Made by a program: the position numbers and the translations under genes
Notes under the pieces: generated by a model
What the model was told of the DNA's origin: nothing
The model's database searches: none
What the model saw: only the letters and a program-made list of their open reading frames with translations
DNA from: Deinococcus sp.
Lineage (GTDB): Bacteria > Deinococcota > Deinococci > Deinococcales > Deinococcaceae
NCBI GenBank assembly: GCA_018260275.1
Contig: JAGLBK010000177.1
Coordinates: 1-5,470, forward strand
DNA length: 5,470 bases
Reading direction: 5' to 3'
Shown: in pieces, positions 1 through 5,278 of the stretch
Layout of the letters: every line of letters begins with the position of its first letter
Numbering within the stretch: position 1 is the stretch's first letter

Positions 1-1
1 G

Positions 2-2719
2 GTCAAGTTTAGGAACACTGACACGGCCCTACAAATAGCGGAAGCAAACACAGGCAAGCGGCCCCCACGCTATGCCTACACGGGCAAGGGGGCGGGCCGT
101 CCGGCGTGGTGCGCTGCTCCCATGCGGGCAGACCTGCCCACGCTGCTGATAGAAGGCGAATTAAACGCGGCGGCGGTGTCGGTCATGCTGGAAGCGGCAG
201 GGCTGGCAGACGCTTACAACGTGCAAGGACTCGCCAGCGCGGGCGCTTTGCCCCACCTTTCGCACTTGCAAGAAGGTTCACAGGTCTACATATACGCAGA
301 CATGGGGGACAAGCGCGGCGAAGGGGACAAGGCGCGGGAAATGTGGGGACAGCTTGCCCACGCTTCCGGGGCGCAGGTCTTCCAGATAGGGCGCACCCTC
401 ACGGGCGAAGCTAACCCCTTTGCTTACCTGCCGGGGGACAGTCAAGAATACGTCTTAGACGCTGATGCCTGTGACGCTTTGGGCAACCCGGCCCCCTTCT
501 CTTCGCCGGAACTACACGCGCAACATTTAGGCCAGAAGTTAGCGCAGGCCGTACAGGAAGCGGCCCCGTGGCAACCTGCCGCGCCCGCTGTCCCCACGTC
601 CGGCGAAGAAGGAACGGCGCAGGCTTCGGGCGTGCTGTGGGTGTCTGACTCTGAGGGCTTCGCCGTAGAAGGTGGGAAGCTGTGCGCCGTTAAAAAGCGG
701 TGGAATGACGGGGAAGAATACGAAGACTTTGATGAGCTTCTAAACTTTTCGGCCCTGATTACGGCAGAAGTCACACAGGAAGACGGGACGGGCGAAGCGC
801 CCAAACTCTTTGAGATAGCGGGCCGCTGGCCTGACGGCAGGCCCATGAATCCCCCACGCCTGACCATTCCGGCCCCTGAGTTTGCGGGCATGGGGTGGGC
901 TTCGGGGAAGTGGGGCGCGTCTGCCATTGTCCGAAGCGGCAACGGCAAGAAAGACAAAGCCCGCGAGGGGATACAGCGACTAAGCGCGGCCCGTGGTATC
1001 GCACAGCGCACCGTGTTCCAGTTCACGGGCTGGACTGACACCGAAGACGGCCCGGTGTACCTGACAGCGGGGCTCAGCATAGGGGCAGGGGGCGCGGTGG
1101 AAGGGGTAGAAGTTGACCTAAGCCCCGAAGGAAGAAGCCCACGCCTAAGCGGGTACGCCCTGCCAGACCCGGCGAAGGAAGAAGCGGAAGAAGTGCGGGC
1201 AGCGGTGCGGGCTTCGCTGGCCCTTCTGGACTTGGTGGGCCTTGACCCGGTAACCGTTCCAGTGATGGGGGCCGTATACCGGGCGGTCTTAGGCCGGGCT
1301 GACTTCATGGTGTGGCTGACGGGGGAAACGGGGCGCAATAAAACGGCGCTGCTGGCCCTTGCCCAGTCGCACTATGGGGCCGCGTGGCACGCTGAACACC
1401 TGCCCGAAGGGTGGGGCAGTAGTGCAAACGGTTTGGAAAAGGCAGCCCACACGATTAAAGACGCGCTTTTCCTGATAGATGACTTCAAGCCTTCGGGCGG
1501 CGCGGCAGACATAAGCCGTATGCACGGGTCAGCGGCCCGGATTATGTCCGGCGCGGCTGACGGCGTGGGGCGCGGGACAATGACGGCAGACCGCAAAGCG
1601 CGGGCCGGACTTTACCCGCGTGGGCTAGTCATCACGTCCGGCGAAACCCTGCCGCGTGGTCACAGCAACCGGGCGCGGGGCGGCGTGTATGCCCTAGCCT
1701 TAGCCGCTTACATACAGGGCTTAGCGGGCAATCTGGAAGCCCTACGGGTGGGCAGCGGAGCCCATACAGCCCATGTCCGGCAGTGGGCGAAGGTCTTTAA
1801 GGGGCCGCACGGTAGAACGGGCCGCGCCCTGGCTGAACTGTCCTATGGGTGGGCCTGCTTTCTGGCCTTCGCCGTCAGTCTGGAAGCCATACCGGAAGAC
1901 CACGCCCTGACCCTGTGGGGCCGCGTGGTGTCTGCGCTGGCCTACACGTCAGACGGGCAGGCGGAACACTTACACAGTGAAGACCCCCTGACGCGGGCGC
2001 TGTCCCTCACGGCTTCGCTGCTCAGTCAGGGGCGGGTCTATCTGCCAGACCTGAAAAGCGGCGAAGCGCCCGCAGACAGTGACACGGCCCTGATGTGCGG
2101 TTATCAGCGCAAAGTCATCTATGCCAAATCCGGCGAAGGGGAAGACCTAGAAGACGTGACCACGCGGCCCGGCGCGGTCAAGGTGGGCTATTACCAGAAG
2201 TCAGGCGGGGATGAGTGGGCCTACTTTGACCCCGAAGCCCTACACGAACAGTTACAACGGGCCGCACAGGGGCAGGGCGGCGCAGTCTTGCCCGATAAGG
2301 GGACGCTGTGGGCAAACATGCGCGACAGGTTGCACCCGCTCGGCCTGATGCGCTGTCAGGTGGAAGGCCAGCGGGTGCGCCCGTACTGGAAGGTCACCAC
2401 GCCCGAAGGTCTGCGGTCTAACCTTCTTGCCCTGCGCTTCCCACTAGATAACCCGGCCTATGGAATACCGGGGACTTTGGGGACAGTGGGGACAGACGGC
2501 GAAGAAAAGACGTATGACACGGCGTTCTTACCTGTCCCCATAACTCTATTTCTTAAAGATAGATTGGTGACAGTGGGGACAGTGGAAGCCCCGTCTTTCC
2601 CTTCGCCGTCTACTTTGTCCCTTCCTTCTGCGCCCCCTCCCCCTGCTGACCTGCCCCCCTCTGACCCAGTGGAAGCGGCGGCAGGGGCAGAAGGGGTAAG
2701 TCTGTGGGGTGAGATATGA
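2..2719 (+). CDS. Toprim/P-loop primase-helicase-type replication protein (5' partial)
   Basis: The frame is open from base 2, so the gene starts upstream of the window; the ATG at 122 is internal, because the 40 codons before it already read like the run-in to a Toprim domain. Residues here count from that ATG. A Toprim-like domain covers about 7-105: LLIEGELNA carries the catalytic-type Glu11, and YADMGD (Asp60, Asp63) replaces the usual DxD. A DUF927/SF3-like ATPase follows at about 365-530: Walker A GETGRNKT at 401-408, Walker B LFLIDD at 449-454, then LVITSGE at 502-508 and candidate Arg finger residues 517/519. A possible winged-helix segment lies near 725-757, and the last 45 residues are Pro/Ser-rich and probably disordered. 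Proteins of this build unwind DNA and support priming in phages, plasmids and integrative elements. Any primase-polymerase domain would lie upstream. It overlaps the next gene by ATGA. Codons favour ATA for Ile. The replication role is secure as a class; the exact family is inferred. Confidence 0.88.
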   Translation, partial: VKFRNTDTALQIAEANTGKRPPRYAYTGKGAGRPAWCAAPMRADLPTLLIEGELNAAAVSVMLEAAGLADAYNVQGLASAGALPHLSHLQEGSQVYIYADMGDKRGEGDKAREMWGQLAHASGAQVFQIGRTLTGEANPFAYLPGDSQEYVLDADACDALGNPAPFSSPELHAQHLGQKLAQAVQEAAPWQPAAPAVPTSGEEGTAQASGVLWVSDSEGFAVEGGKLCAVKKRWNDGEEYEDFDELLNFSALITAEVTQEDGTGEAPKLFEIAGRWPDGRPMNPPRLTIPAPEFAGMGWASGKWGASAIVRSGNGKKDKAREGIQRLSAARGIAQRTVFQFTGWTDTEDGPVYLTAGLSIGAGGAVEGVEVDLSPEGRSPRLSGYALPDPAKEEAEEVRAAVRASLALLDLVGLDPVTVPVMGAVYRAVLGRADFMVWLTGETGRNKTALLALAQSHYGAAWHAEHLPEGWGSSANGLEKAAHTIKDALFLIDDFKPSGGAADISRMHGSAARIMSGAADGVGRGTMTADRKARAGLYPRGLVITSGETLPRGHSNRARGGVYALALAAYIQGLAGNLEALRVGSGAHTAHVRQWAKVFKGPHGRTGRALAELSYGWACFLAFAVSLEAIPEDHALTLWGRVVSALAYTSDGQAEHLHSEDPLTRALSLTASLLSQGRVYLPDLKSGEAPADSDTALMCGYQRKVIYAKSGEGEDLEDVTTRPGAVKVGYYQKSGGDEWAYFDPEALHEQLQRAAQGQGGAVLPDKGTLWANMRDRLHPLGLMRCQVEGQRVRPYWKVTTPEGLRSNLLALRFPLDNPAYGIPGTLGTVGTDGEEKTYDTAFLPVPITLFLKDRLVTVGTVEAPSFPSPSTLSLPSAPPPPADLPPSDPVEAAAGAEGVSLWGEI
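2478..2582. repeat. Iteron-like cluster of TGGGGACAG inside the replication gene
   Basis: Exact 9-mer TGGGGACAG copies lie at 2478-2486 and 2487-2495 (tandem) and 2574-2582. One inverted copy, CTGTCCCCA, is at 2532-2540, and a one-mismatch copy, TGGTGACAG, is at 2565-2573, directly abutting the last. The paired right and left blocks share the 14-mer GACAGTGGGGACAG. Two more exact copies lie far upstream in the same gene, at 344-352 (+) and 588-596 (-). The inverted copy can pair with either flank to form alternative hairpins. The protein read through it is repetitive (GTVGT, TVGTV), so amino-acid repetition could be a partial explanation. Confidence 0.7.
2541..2565. other. AT-rich stretch between repeats (candidate DNA unwinding element)
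   Basis: Only 5 of 25 bases are G or C, in a window that is about two-thirds GC. It sits exactly between the inverted TGGGGACAG copy (2532-2540) and the two right-hand direct copies. The layout of short repeats next to an easily melted stretch, inside the replication gene itself, resembles lambdoid phage origins placed within gene O. It encodes LFLKDRL-type residues in frame, so a coding explanation is possible. The origin role is inference. Confidence 0.4.
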
Positions 2720-3234
2720 CGCGGGCCGCAGTCTTAGACCTTCTGGCAAAGCTGGAAGCGGCTGGGGTGCGGCTGGCCCTGAATGAGTCAGGGGACGGCC
2801 TGCGGGTCTATGGCGAAGGCAGACCACGGCCCGAAGTCATGGAAGAAGTCAGGACGCTTAAGCCCGCGCTTCTGGCCCACTTCCAGGGCGGCGAAGAGGA
2901 AAGCCAAAGCCCGGCCCCCGACCTCTCCCCTTCGCCGGGCGCAGGTGAGAGCGTTACGACCTGCCCCGAAGCCCGCAGGCCAGCGGCCCCCCTGCCAGAT
3001 TGGGAAGCCATAAGCGCACAGCCCGGCAGGTGCGGAAGTTGCGCCCGGGCGGTGGACGTGTCCGAAGAGTGGGGCCGCTATATGGTGCGCTGCTCTGCCC
3101 CTCAAGGGGCTTGGTGGCCTTCTGCGCCCCCCCTAGCTATCCATGTGGGCGCACTCTGCGGGGCGTACCTTCGGGACGGCGAAGAAGTGGGCACGGGCTA
3201 CAAAAGCAGGGCAGCGGCGCAGGCTTCCCCTTGA
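2716..3234 (+). CDS. TubC_N-like domain protein with a Cys-rich putative zinc-binding region
   Basis: The start is the ATG in the ATGA overlap with the primase stop. GGGGTGAG just upstream matches the GGTGA part of an extended Shine-Dalgarno. The 172-residue product has two parts joined by a Pro/Ser/Glu-rich linker (about 58-100). Residues 1-57 (LLAKLEAAGVRL, then LRVYGEG, then VRTLKPALLAHF) follow the helix-strand-helix pattern of the TubC N-terminal docking domain. That domain is known from NRPS/PKS proteins and, to my knowledge, is also seen in small proteins beside phage or plasmid primases. Residues 106-148 hold Cys106, Cys109, Cys126 and Cys148 with His143 nearby, spacing that suggests a zinc site, though the gaps are long. 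The role is unknown; from position it may assist the replication protein. A C7 run lies at 3127-3133. The domain match is by eye only. Confidence 0.8.
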   Translation: MTRAAVLDLLAKLEAAGVRLALNESGDGLRVYGEGRPRPEVMEEVRTLKPALLAHFQGGEEESQSPAPDLSPSPGAGESVTTCPEARRPAAPLPDWEAISAQPGRCGSCARAVDVSEEWGRYMVRCSAPQGAWWPSAPPLAIHVGALCGAYLRDGEEVGTGYKSRAAAQASP

Positions 3235-3455
3235 GCGTCCGGGCGGCGTGGGCTTCTTCCCTTCGCCGCTTTGAGGCTTCGCCGTCAGTGACCGCAGAAG
3301 GGGCCAGAGAAGCGCACTTAAGGGGCTTTATGCACGCGGGCAGACTGACGCCCGAAGGCGTGCGGGCCGCGCTTTCTTTCCTCTCAGATGACCTAACCCC
3401 CCCCCTCTCTAAACAAAGCCCGCAGACCGGGCAAGGTGGCAACGATGACAAATGA
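3231..3455 (+). CDS. Small hypothetical protein (74 aa, TTG start)
   Basis: I place the start at the TTG whose TTGA overlaps the previous stop; no clear Shine-Dalgarno precedes it, so translation would depend on coupling. Other starts are an in-frame reading that runs far back inside the previous gene, or GTG at 3288, which loses the N-terminus. The product is helical, with WASSLRRFEAS near the start and HAGRLTPEGVRAALSFL at about 36-52, a compact helix-turn-helix-like pattern, then a polar disordered tail. Codon style (GAA, TTA, AGG) matches its neighbours. It contains the C9 tract at 3397-3405 and two copies of CTTCGCCG. It overlaps the next gene by 11 nt. Function is not recognised; the existence of the gene is more secure than its start. 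Confidence 0.65.
   Translation: MSVRAAWASSLRRFEASPSVTAEGAREAHLRGFMHAGRLTPEGVRAALSFLSDDLTPPLSKQSPQTGQGGNDDK
3397..3405. repeat. C9 homopolymer tract within a coding region
   Basis: Nine consecutive C residues read as part of Thr-Pro-Pro-Leu in the 3231-3455 gene. Losing one C, or a +1 ribosomal shift, would put translation in the frame of the downstream gene, and no stop occurs between the tract and that gene's ATG at 3445. A -1 shift ends at once at TAA 3410-3412. This is the longest homopolymer I saw in the window. It could be a slippage site or a sequencing-sensitive spot. Confidence 0.6.
3433..3439 (+). promoter_or_regulatory. Ribosome binding site that sets the start at 3445
   Basis: AAGGTGG lies 5 nt before the ATG at 3445. 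The alternative GTG start at 3436 falls inside this site, so the ATG is preferred. The 11-mer GGGCAAGGTGG (3429-3439) recurs before the next gene at 3735-3745. Confidence 0.6.
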
Positions 3456-3753
3456 ACCGAAAGCGGCGAAGAAAAGACGGCGCAGGGCCGGAAGCATGGA
3501 AGAGGTCAGGCGCTTACTGTGGCGGGCGCTGTCCCGCGCCGAAGACCTGCTAGACGCCCAAAAGATAGACCCGGAAACGGGCGAAAGCCTGCCAGATGAC
3601 GGCCTGGCCCTCAAAGCCATTCACGCGATAAGCCAGGGCGCGGGCGCTTATGCGAAGGTCACAGAAGTCACAGACCTAGCGGCCCGCATAGAAGCTCTGG
3701 AAGCGGCGAAGGGCGAAGAACCCGGCCCACGGCTGGGCAAGGTGGGGACGTGA
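3445..3753 (+). CDS. Small basic helical protein of unknown function (102 aa)
   Basis: The start is ATG 3445 because of the AAGGTGG site 5 nt upstream. The first 15 residues are strongly basic (KAAKKRRRRAG), suited to nucleic-acid binding. Residues about 16-35 (MEEVRRLLWRALSRAEDLL) form an amphipathic helix. Residues about 48-67 (DDGLALKAIHAISQGAGAYA) form a second helical unit, and about 72-88 (TDLAARIEALEAAK) could form a short coiled coil. Short proteins of this pattern occur in phage and prophage operons, sometimes near the terminase or regulator genes, but no diagnostic motif is visible. The stop overlaps the next start by GTGA. Ile codons are three ATA and one ATT. A DNA-binding accessory or small terminase-like role is a guess; the gene call itself is firm. 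Confidence 0.78.
   Translation: MTNEPKAAKKRRRRAGSMEEVRRLLWRALSRAEDLLDAQKIDPETGESLPDDGLALKAIHAISQGAGAYAKVTEVTDLAARIEALEAAKGEEPGPRLGKVGT
3739..3745 (+). promoter_or_regulatory. Ribosome binding site for the gene at 3750
   Basis: AAGGTGG lies 4 nt before the GTG at 3750, within the same GGGCAAGGTGG 11-mer that precedes the gene at 3445. It supports GTG as a true start rather than simple read-through coupling. Confidence 0.5.
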
Positions 3754-3947
3754 GCCGGGGCTTACTTCTTCGCCGTCTTCGCAACCTGGAAGAAGCGGCG
3801 AAGCCTAACCCGAAGCACGTTTACATAAACTTCCTTTTCCGCTACCTGGACACGGCCCGCTTAGGGCGCTTAGGAGATATGGCGAAGGAAGAAGAGGCCC
3901 GGCAGATGCGGCAAAAGCTGGAAGCTATGGCCGGGGGGCTGGAATGA
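3750..3947 (+). CDS. Small hypothetical protein with N-terminal LLRRL motif (65 aa)
   Basis: The GTG start overlaps the previous stop (GTGA) and has AAGGTGG 4 nt upstream. The N-terminus GLLLRRLRNLEEA is the first clear case of the LLRRLxxLE motif shared by later genes. A short hydrophobic/aromatic patch follows (HVYINFLFRYLD, about 23-34), then a charged helix (AKEEEARQMRQKLEAMA, about 45-61). The whole is probably helical and soluble. Near its start the DNA carries CTTCGCCG (3768-3775) and CGGCGAAG (3796-3803), which can pair. No family is recognised. It sits in a chain of coupled small genes, so its function may be shared with them. Its length and overlaps on both sides support a real gene. 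Confidence 0.72.
   Translation: MSRGLLLRRLRNLEEAAKPNPKHVYINFLFRYLDTARLGRLGDMAKEEEARQMRQKLEAMAGGLE
3765..3803 (+). repeat. Hairpin-capable inverted repeat near a gene start
   Basis: The 8-base arms 3768-3775 (CTTCGCCG) and 3796-3803 (CGGCGAAG) are perfectly complementary with a 20-nt loop, beginning about 18 nt after the GTG start at 3750. The 15-mer CTTCTTCGCCGTCTT at 3765-3779 is repeated exactly at 3962-3976, 18 nt into the next gene. The arms are two copies of the dispersed motif, so pairing may be incidental. Confidence 0.4.
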
Positions 3948-4138
3948 CGCGGCGCACTTCCCTTCTTCGCCGTCTTGCCCTACTGGAAGAAATAAGCGGG
4001 GGCCAGATAAAAGCCGACCCGGTGCGGGTCATGATTACGCGGCGCATTGTGACCAAAGACGGCGAAGGGGAAAGAGTGGAGCGGCGCACCTTTGAGCTAT
4101 ACCCCGAAGCCCACACGGGCCGCAGGGGGCCAAAGTGA
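3944..4138 (+). CDS. Small basic hypothetical protein with N-terminal LLRRL motif (64 aa)
   Basis: The start is the ATG of the ATGA overlap with the previous stop; only a G6 run (3933-3938) resembles a ribosome site, so coupling is likely. Residues 5-16 (TSLLRRLALLEE) repeat the LLRRLxxLE motif of neighbouring genes. The rest (VRVMITRRIVTKDGEG, about 27-42, then ERRTFELYP) looks like two or three beta-strands with many Arg/Lys, ending in a basic tail RRGPK. This may be a small nucleic-acid-binding fold, but no family is recognised. The stop overlaps the next start as GTGA. Ile is two ATA and two ATT, in line with the window. Confidence 0.72.
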   Translation: MTRRTSLLRRLALLEEISGGQIKADPVRVMITRRIVTKDGEGERVERRTFELYPEAHTGRRGPK

Positions 4139-4305
4139 CACGGGCCAGACTGCGCGTGCGGCTGTCGGATGTGCTGGAAATGCTGGGCGCGGTGCTGGGC
4201 GTGGTCTTCGACGTGGCCGGGCCAGAGGTGGGCGGCAGGATAGCGGGCCGGATTGTGGGCCAGAAAGCGGCGCGGGTGGCTGCGCTTTCACAGGGGGACT
4301 TATGA
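4135..4305 (+). CDS. Very small hydrophobic/Gly-rich protein (56 aa)
   Basis: A short frame fills exactly the space between two coupled genes: GTG 4135 overlaps the previous stop as GTGA, and its TGA (4303-4305) overlaps the next ATG. AGGGGG lies 5 nt before the start. The N-terminus is basic (TRARLRVRL). A hydrophobic run follows (VLEMLGAVLGVVFDVAG, about 13-29), then a Gly-spaced helix (GGRIAGRIVG, about 34-43). It may be a membrane-associated or amphipathic peptide, but the acidic residues in the run argue against a confident transmembrane call. Function is unknown. The longer reading of the next gene in another frame would cover this region, but the perfect overlaps on both sides favour a separate gene here. 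Confidence 0.62.
   Translation: MTRARLRVRLSDVLEMLGAVLGVVFDVAGPEVGGRIAGRIVGQKAARVAALSQGDL
4292..4298 (+). promoter_or_regulatory. Ribosome binding site supporting the start at 4302
   Basis: AGGGGGA lies 3 nt before the ATG at 4302. Together with the ATGA overlap, it favours this start over an in-frame ATG at 4092, which lies inside the previous genes and would add about 70 Gly/Arg-rich residues. Confidence 0.45.
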
Positions 4306-4826
4306 CGGCGAAGAGAAGAGGCGGCGGGCTGCTGGCCCGGCTGCAAGACCTGGAAGCGGTAGAAGCGCAGCGGGCCGAAGAAGTCAGGGCGGCGAATTGG
4401 GCGACCATGAAAGCGGCGCGGGACAGGCTGAGCCAGGAAGACCGGGCCGCGTTCAAAGATGCCCAAGTCATGCACGGCGAAGACCTGAGCGCAGACTGTG
4501 AGGCCTTCCTTTCACGGGTAGCGCGGGCGGTGGCCCATGTGCCAGATATCCCAGTGACCCACCCGGCGAAGGCAGAAGCTGACGCCTGGGAAGCCCTGCC
4601 GGGGGAAGGTGAACCCATGCGCCCCTTACGGCCCCCACCTGCGGGCCGGGCCGCTGACTTCTGCGCCTACTTTGAGGCGTGCGCCCTGTGGTGTCAGGAA
4701 GAAGCCCGGCGCGTGCCTTTGTCCCCTGACGTGCAAAGGCTGGCCCGATGGGGCGCGGCGGTGTGGCGGTGGGAAGCGCACCTGTGCCGGATACTAGCGG
4801 GCCAGATGCCAGAGGGTCAGGCGTGA
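4302..4826 (+). CDS. Hypothetical helical protein with LLxRLxxLE-type N-terminus (174 aa)
   Basis: The start is ATG 4302 (ATGA overlap, AGGGGGA upstream). The product opens with a basic, Gly-rich stretch, TAKRRGGG. GLLARLQDLEAVEA (about 9-22) follows, a looser version of the motif in its neighbours, and then a charged helical region to about 65. A Pro-rich linker (about 108-114) precedes a Trp/Cys-rich C-terminal half with Cys121, Cys127, Cys131 and Cys152. The Cys spacing (CAYFEACALWC) is helical rather than zinc-knuckle-like. No catalytic motif is seen and no family is recognised. GTGA links it to the next gene. The acidic, helical composition resembles the 4823 product, so the two may be distant relatives or partners; this is inference. 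Confidence 0.75.
   Translation: MTAKRRGGGLLARLQDLEAVEAQRAEEVRAANWATMKAARDRLSQEDRAAFKDAQVMHGEDLSADCEAFLSRVARAVAHVPDIPVTHPAKAEADAWEALPGEGEPMRPLRPPPAGRAADFCAYFEACALWCQEEARRVPLSPDVQRLARWGAAVWRWEAHLCRILAGQMPEGQA
4811..4816 (+). promoter_or_regulatory. Ribosome binding site supporting the start at 4823
   Basis: AGAGGG lies 6 nt before the GTG at 4823. It favours this start over the in-frame ATG at 4748, which would add 25 residues read inside the previous gene. Confidence 0.45.
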
Positions 4827-5278
4827 CCGGGCGGGCTTCTTTCCTTCGCCGGGTGCGGGTGCTGGAAGACCTGGAAGCGAAGAAGGCCAGGGCGCGGGAC
4901 GTGACCGAAGAGGATATAAGCGCGGCCCTCGATGCCCTGGAAGACGCCCACCTGTGGCAACTGGAAGCGGCGCTAGACGCCGGGCGCTTTGGTGCGGGGG
5001 GCAGCTTCGGGGGGCCGCTGGCCCGGCAGGTCTTAGGACTGACGCCGGGCGTAGAAGGCCCGCAGGGGTGGGCATGGGCTTACCTGTCCGGCGTGGGCCA
5101 GGACTTACCCGCAGGTCTACCCGAAGTCTGCCGGGGGATGTGCGAAGACCTGGAAGGCCGGGCCGAAGACCTGCCGCACGGCGAAGAGAAGACCCGCTTA
5201 CAGGACGGCGCGGCGGGGTGGGCCTATCTGGAAGCCCTGGCCCGTGTGCTGGAAGCGAAGGGGGCGGGCGCGTCATGA
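4823..5278 (+). CDS. Hypothetical acidic helical protein with N-terminal FLRRV/LE motif (151 aa)
   Basis: The GTG start comes from the GTGA overlap with the previous stop and AGAGGG 6 nt upstream. Residues 6-17 (SFLRRVRVLEDL) match the shared LLRRLxxLE motif. A highly charged helix follows (to about 50), then a Gly-rich loop (GRFGAGGSFGGPLA, about 54-67), an aromatic patch (GWAWAYL, about 82-88), Cys103/Cys107, and a closing helix (AYLEALARVLEAKG, about 134-147). It looks soluble, acidic and helical. No family or active site is recognised. The overlap with the next gene is ATGA. GAA is used far more than GAG, as in its neighbours. Confidence 0.74.
   Translation: MTGRASFLRRVRVLEDLEAKKARARDVTEEDISAALDALEDAHLWQLEAALDAGRFGAGGSFGGPLARQVLGLTPGVEGPQGWAWAYLSGVGQDLPAGLPEVCRGMCEDLEGRAEDLPHGEEKTRLQDGAAGWAYLEALARVLEAKGAGAS

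Noticed and set aside
106..414. + strand frame with Arg/Gly-rich translation at the left end
   Set aside because: Lies within the Toprim coding region in another frame; composition is typical of an out-of-frame reading.
442..1338. Long open frame on the - strand opposite the primase gene (298 codons)
   Set aside because: Ser/Pro/Arg-rich low-complexity translation with no motif, fully antisense to a domain-bearing gene; a usual artefact of few stop codons in high-GC DNA.
3000..3230. Upstream extension of the 3231 gene back to 3000
   Set aside because: Runs wholly inside the 2716 gene with Arg/Cys-rich out-of-frame composition; the TTGA overlap gives a better start.
4092..4301. Extension of the 4302 gene back to 4092
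   Set aside because: Gly/Arg-rich residues, and it overlaps the whole 4135-4305 gene; the ATGA start with AGGGGGA is preferred.
4748..4822. Extension of the 4823 gene back to 4748
   Set aside because: Overlaps the previous gene by 79 nt and precedes the shared N-terminal motif; GTG 4823 fits the operon pattern.
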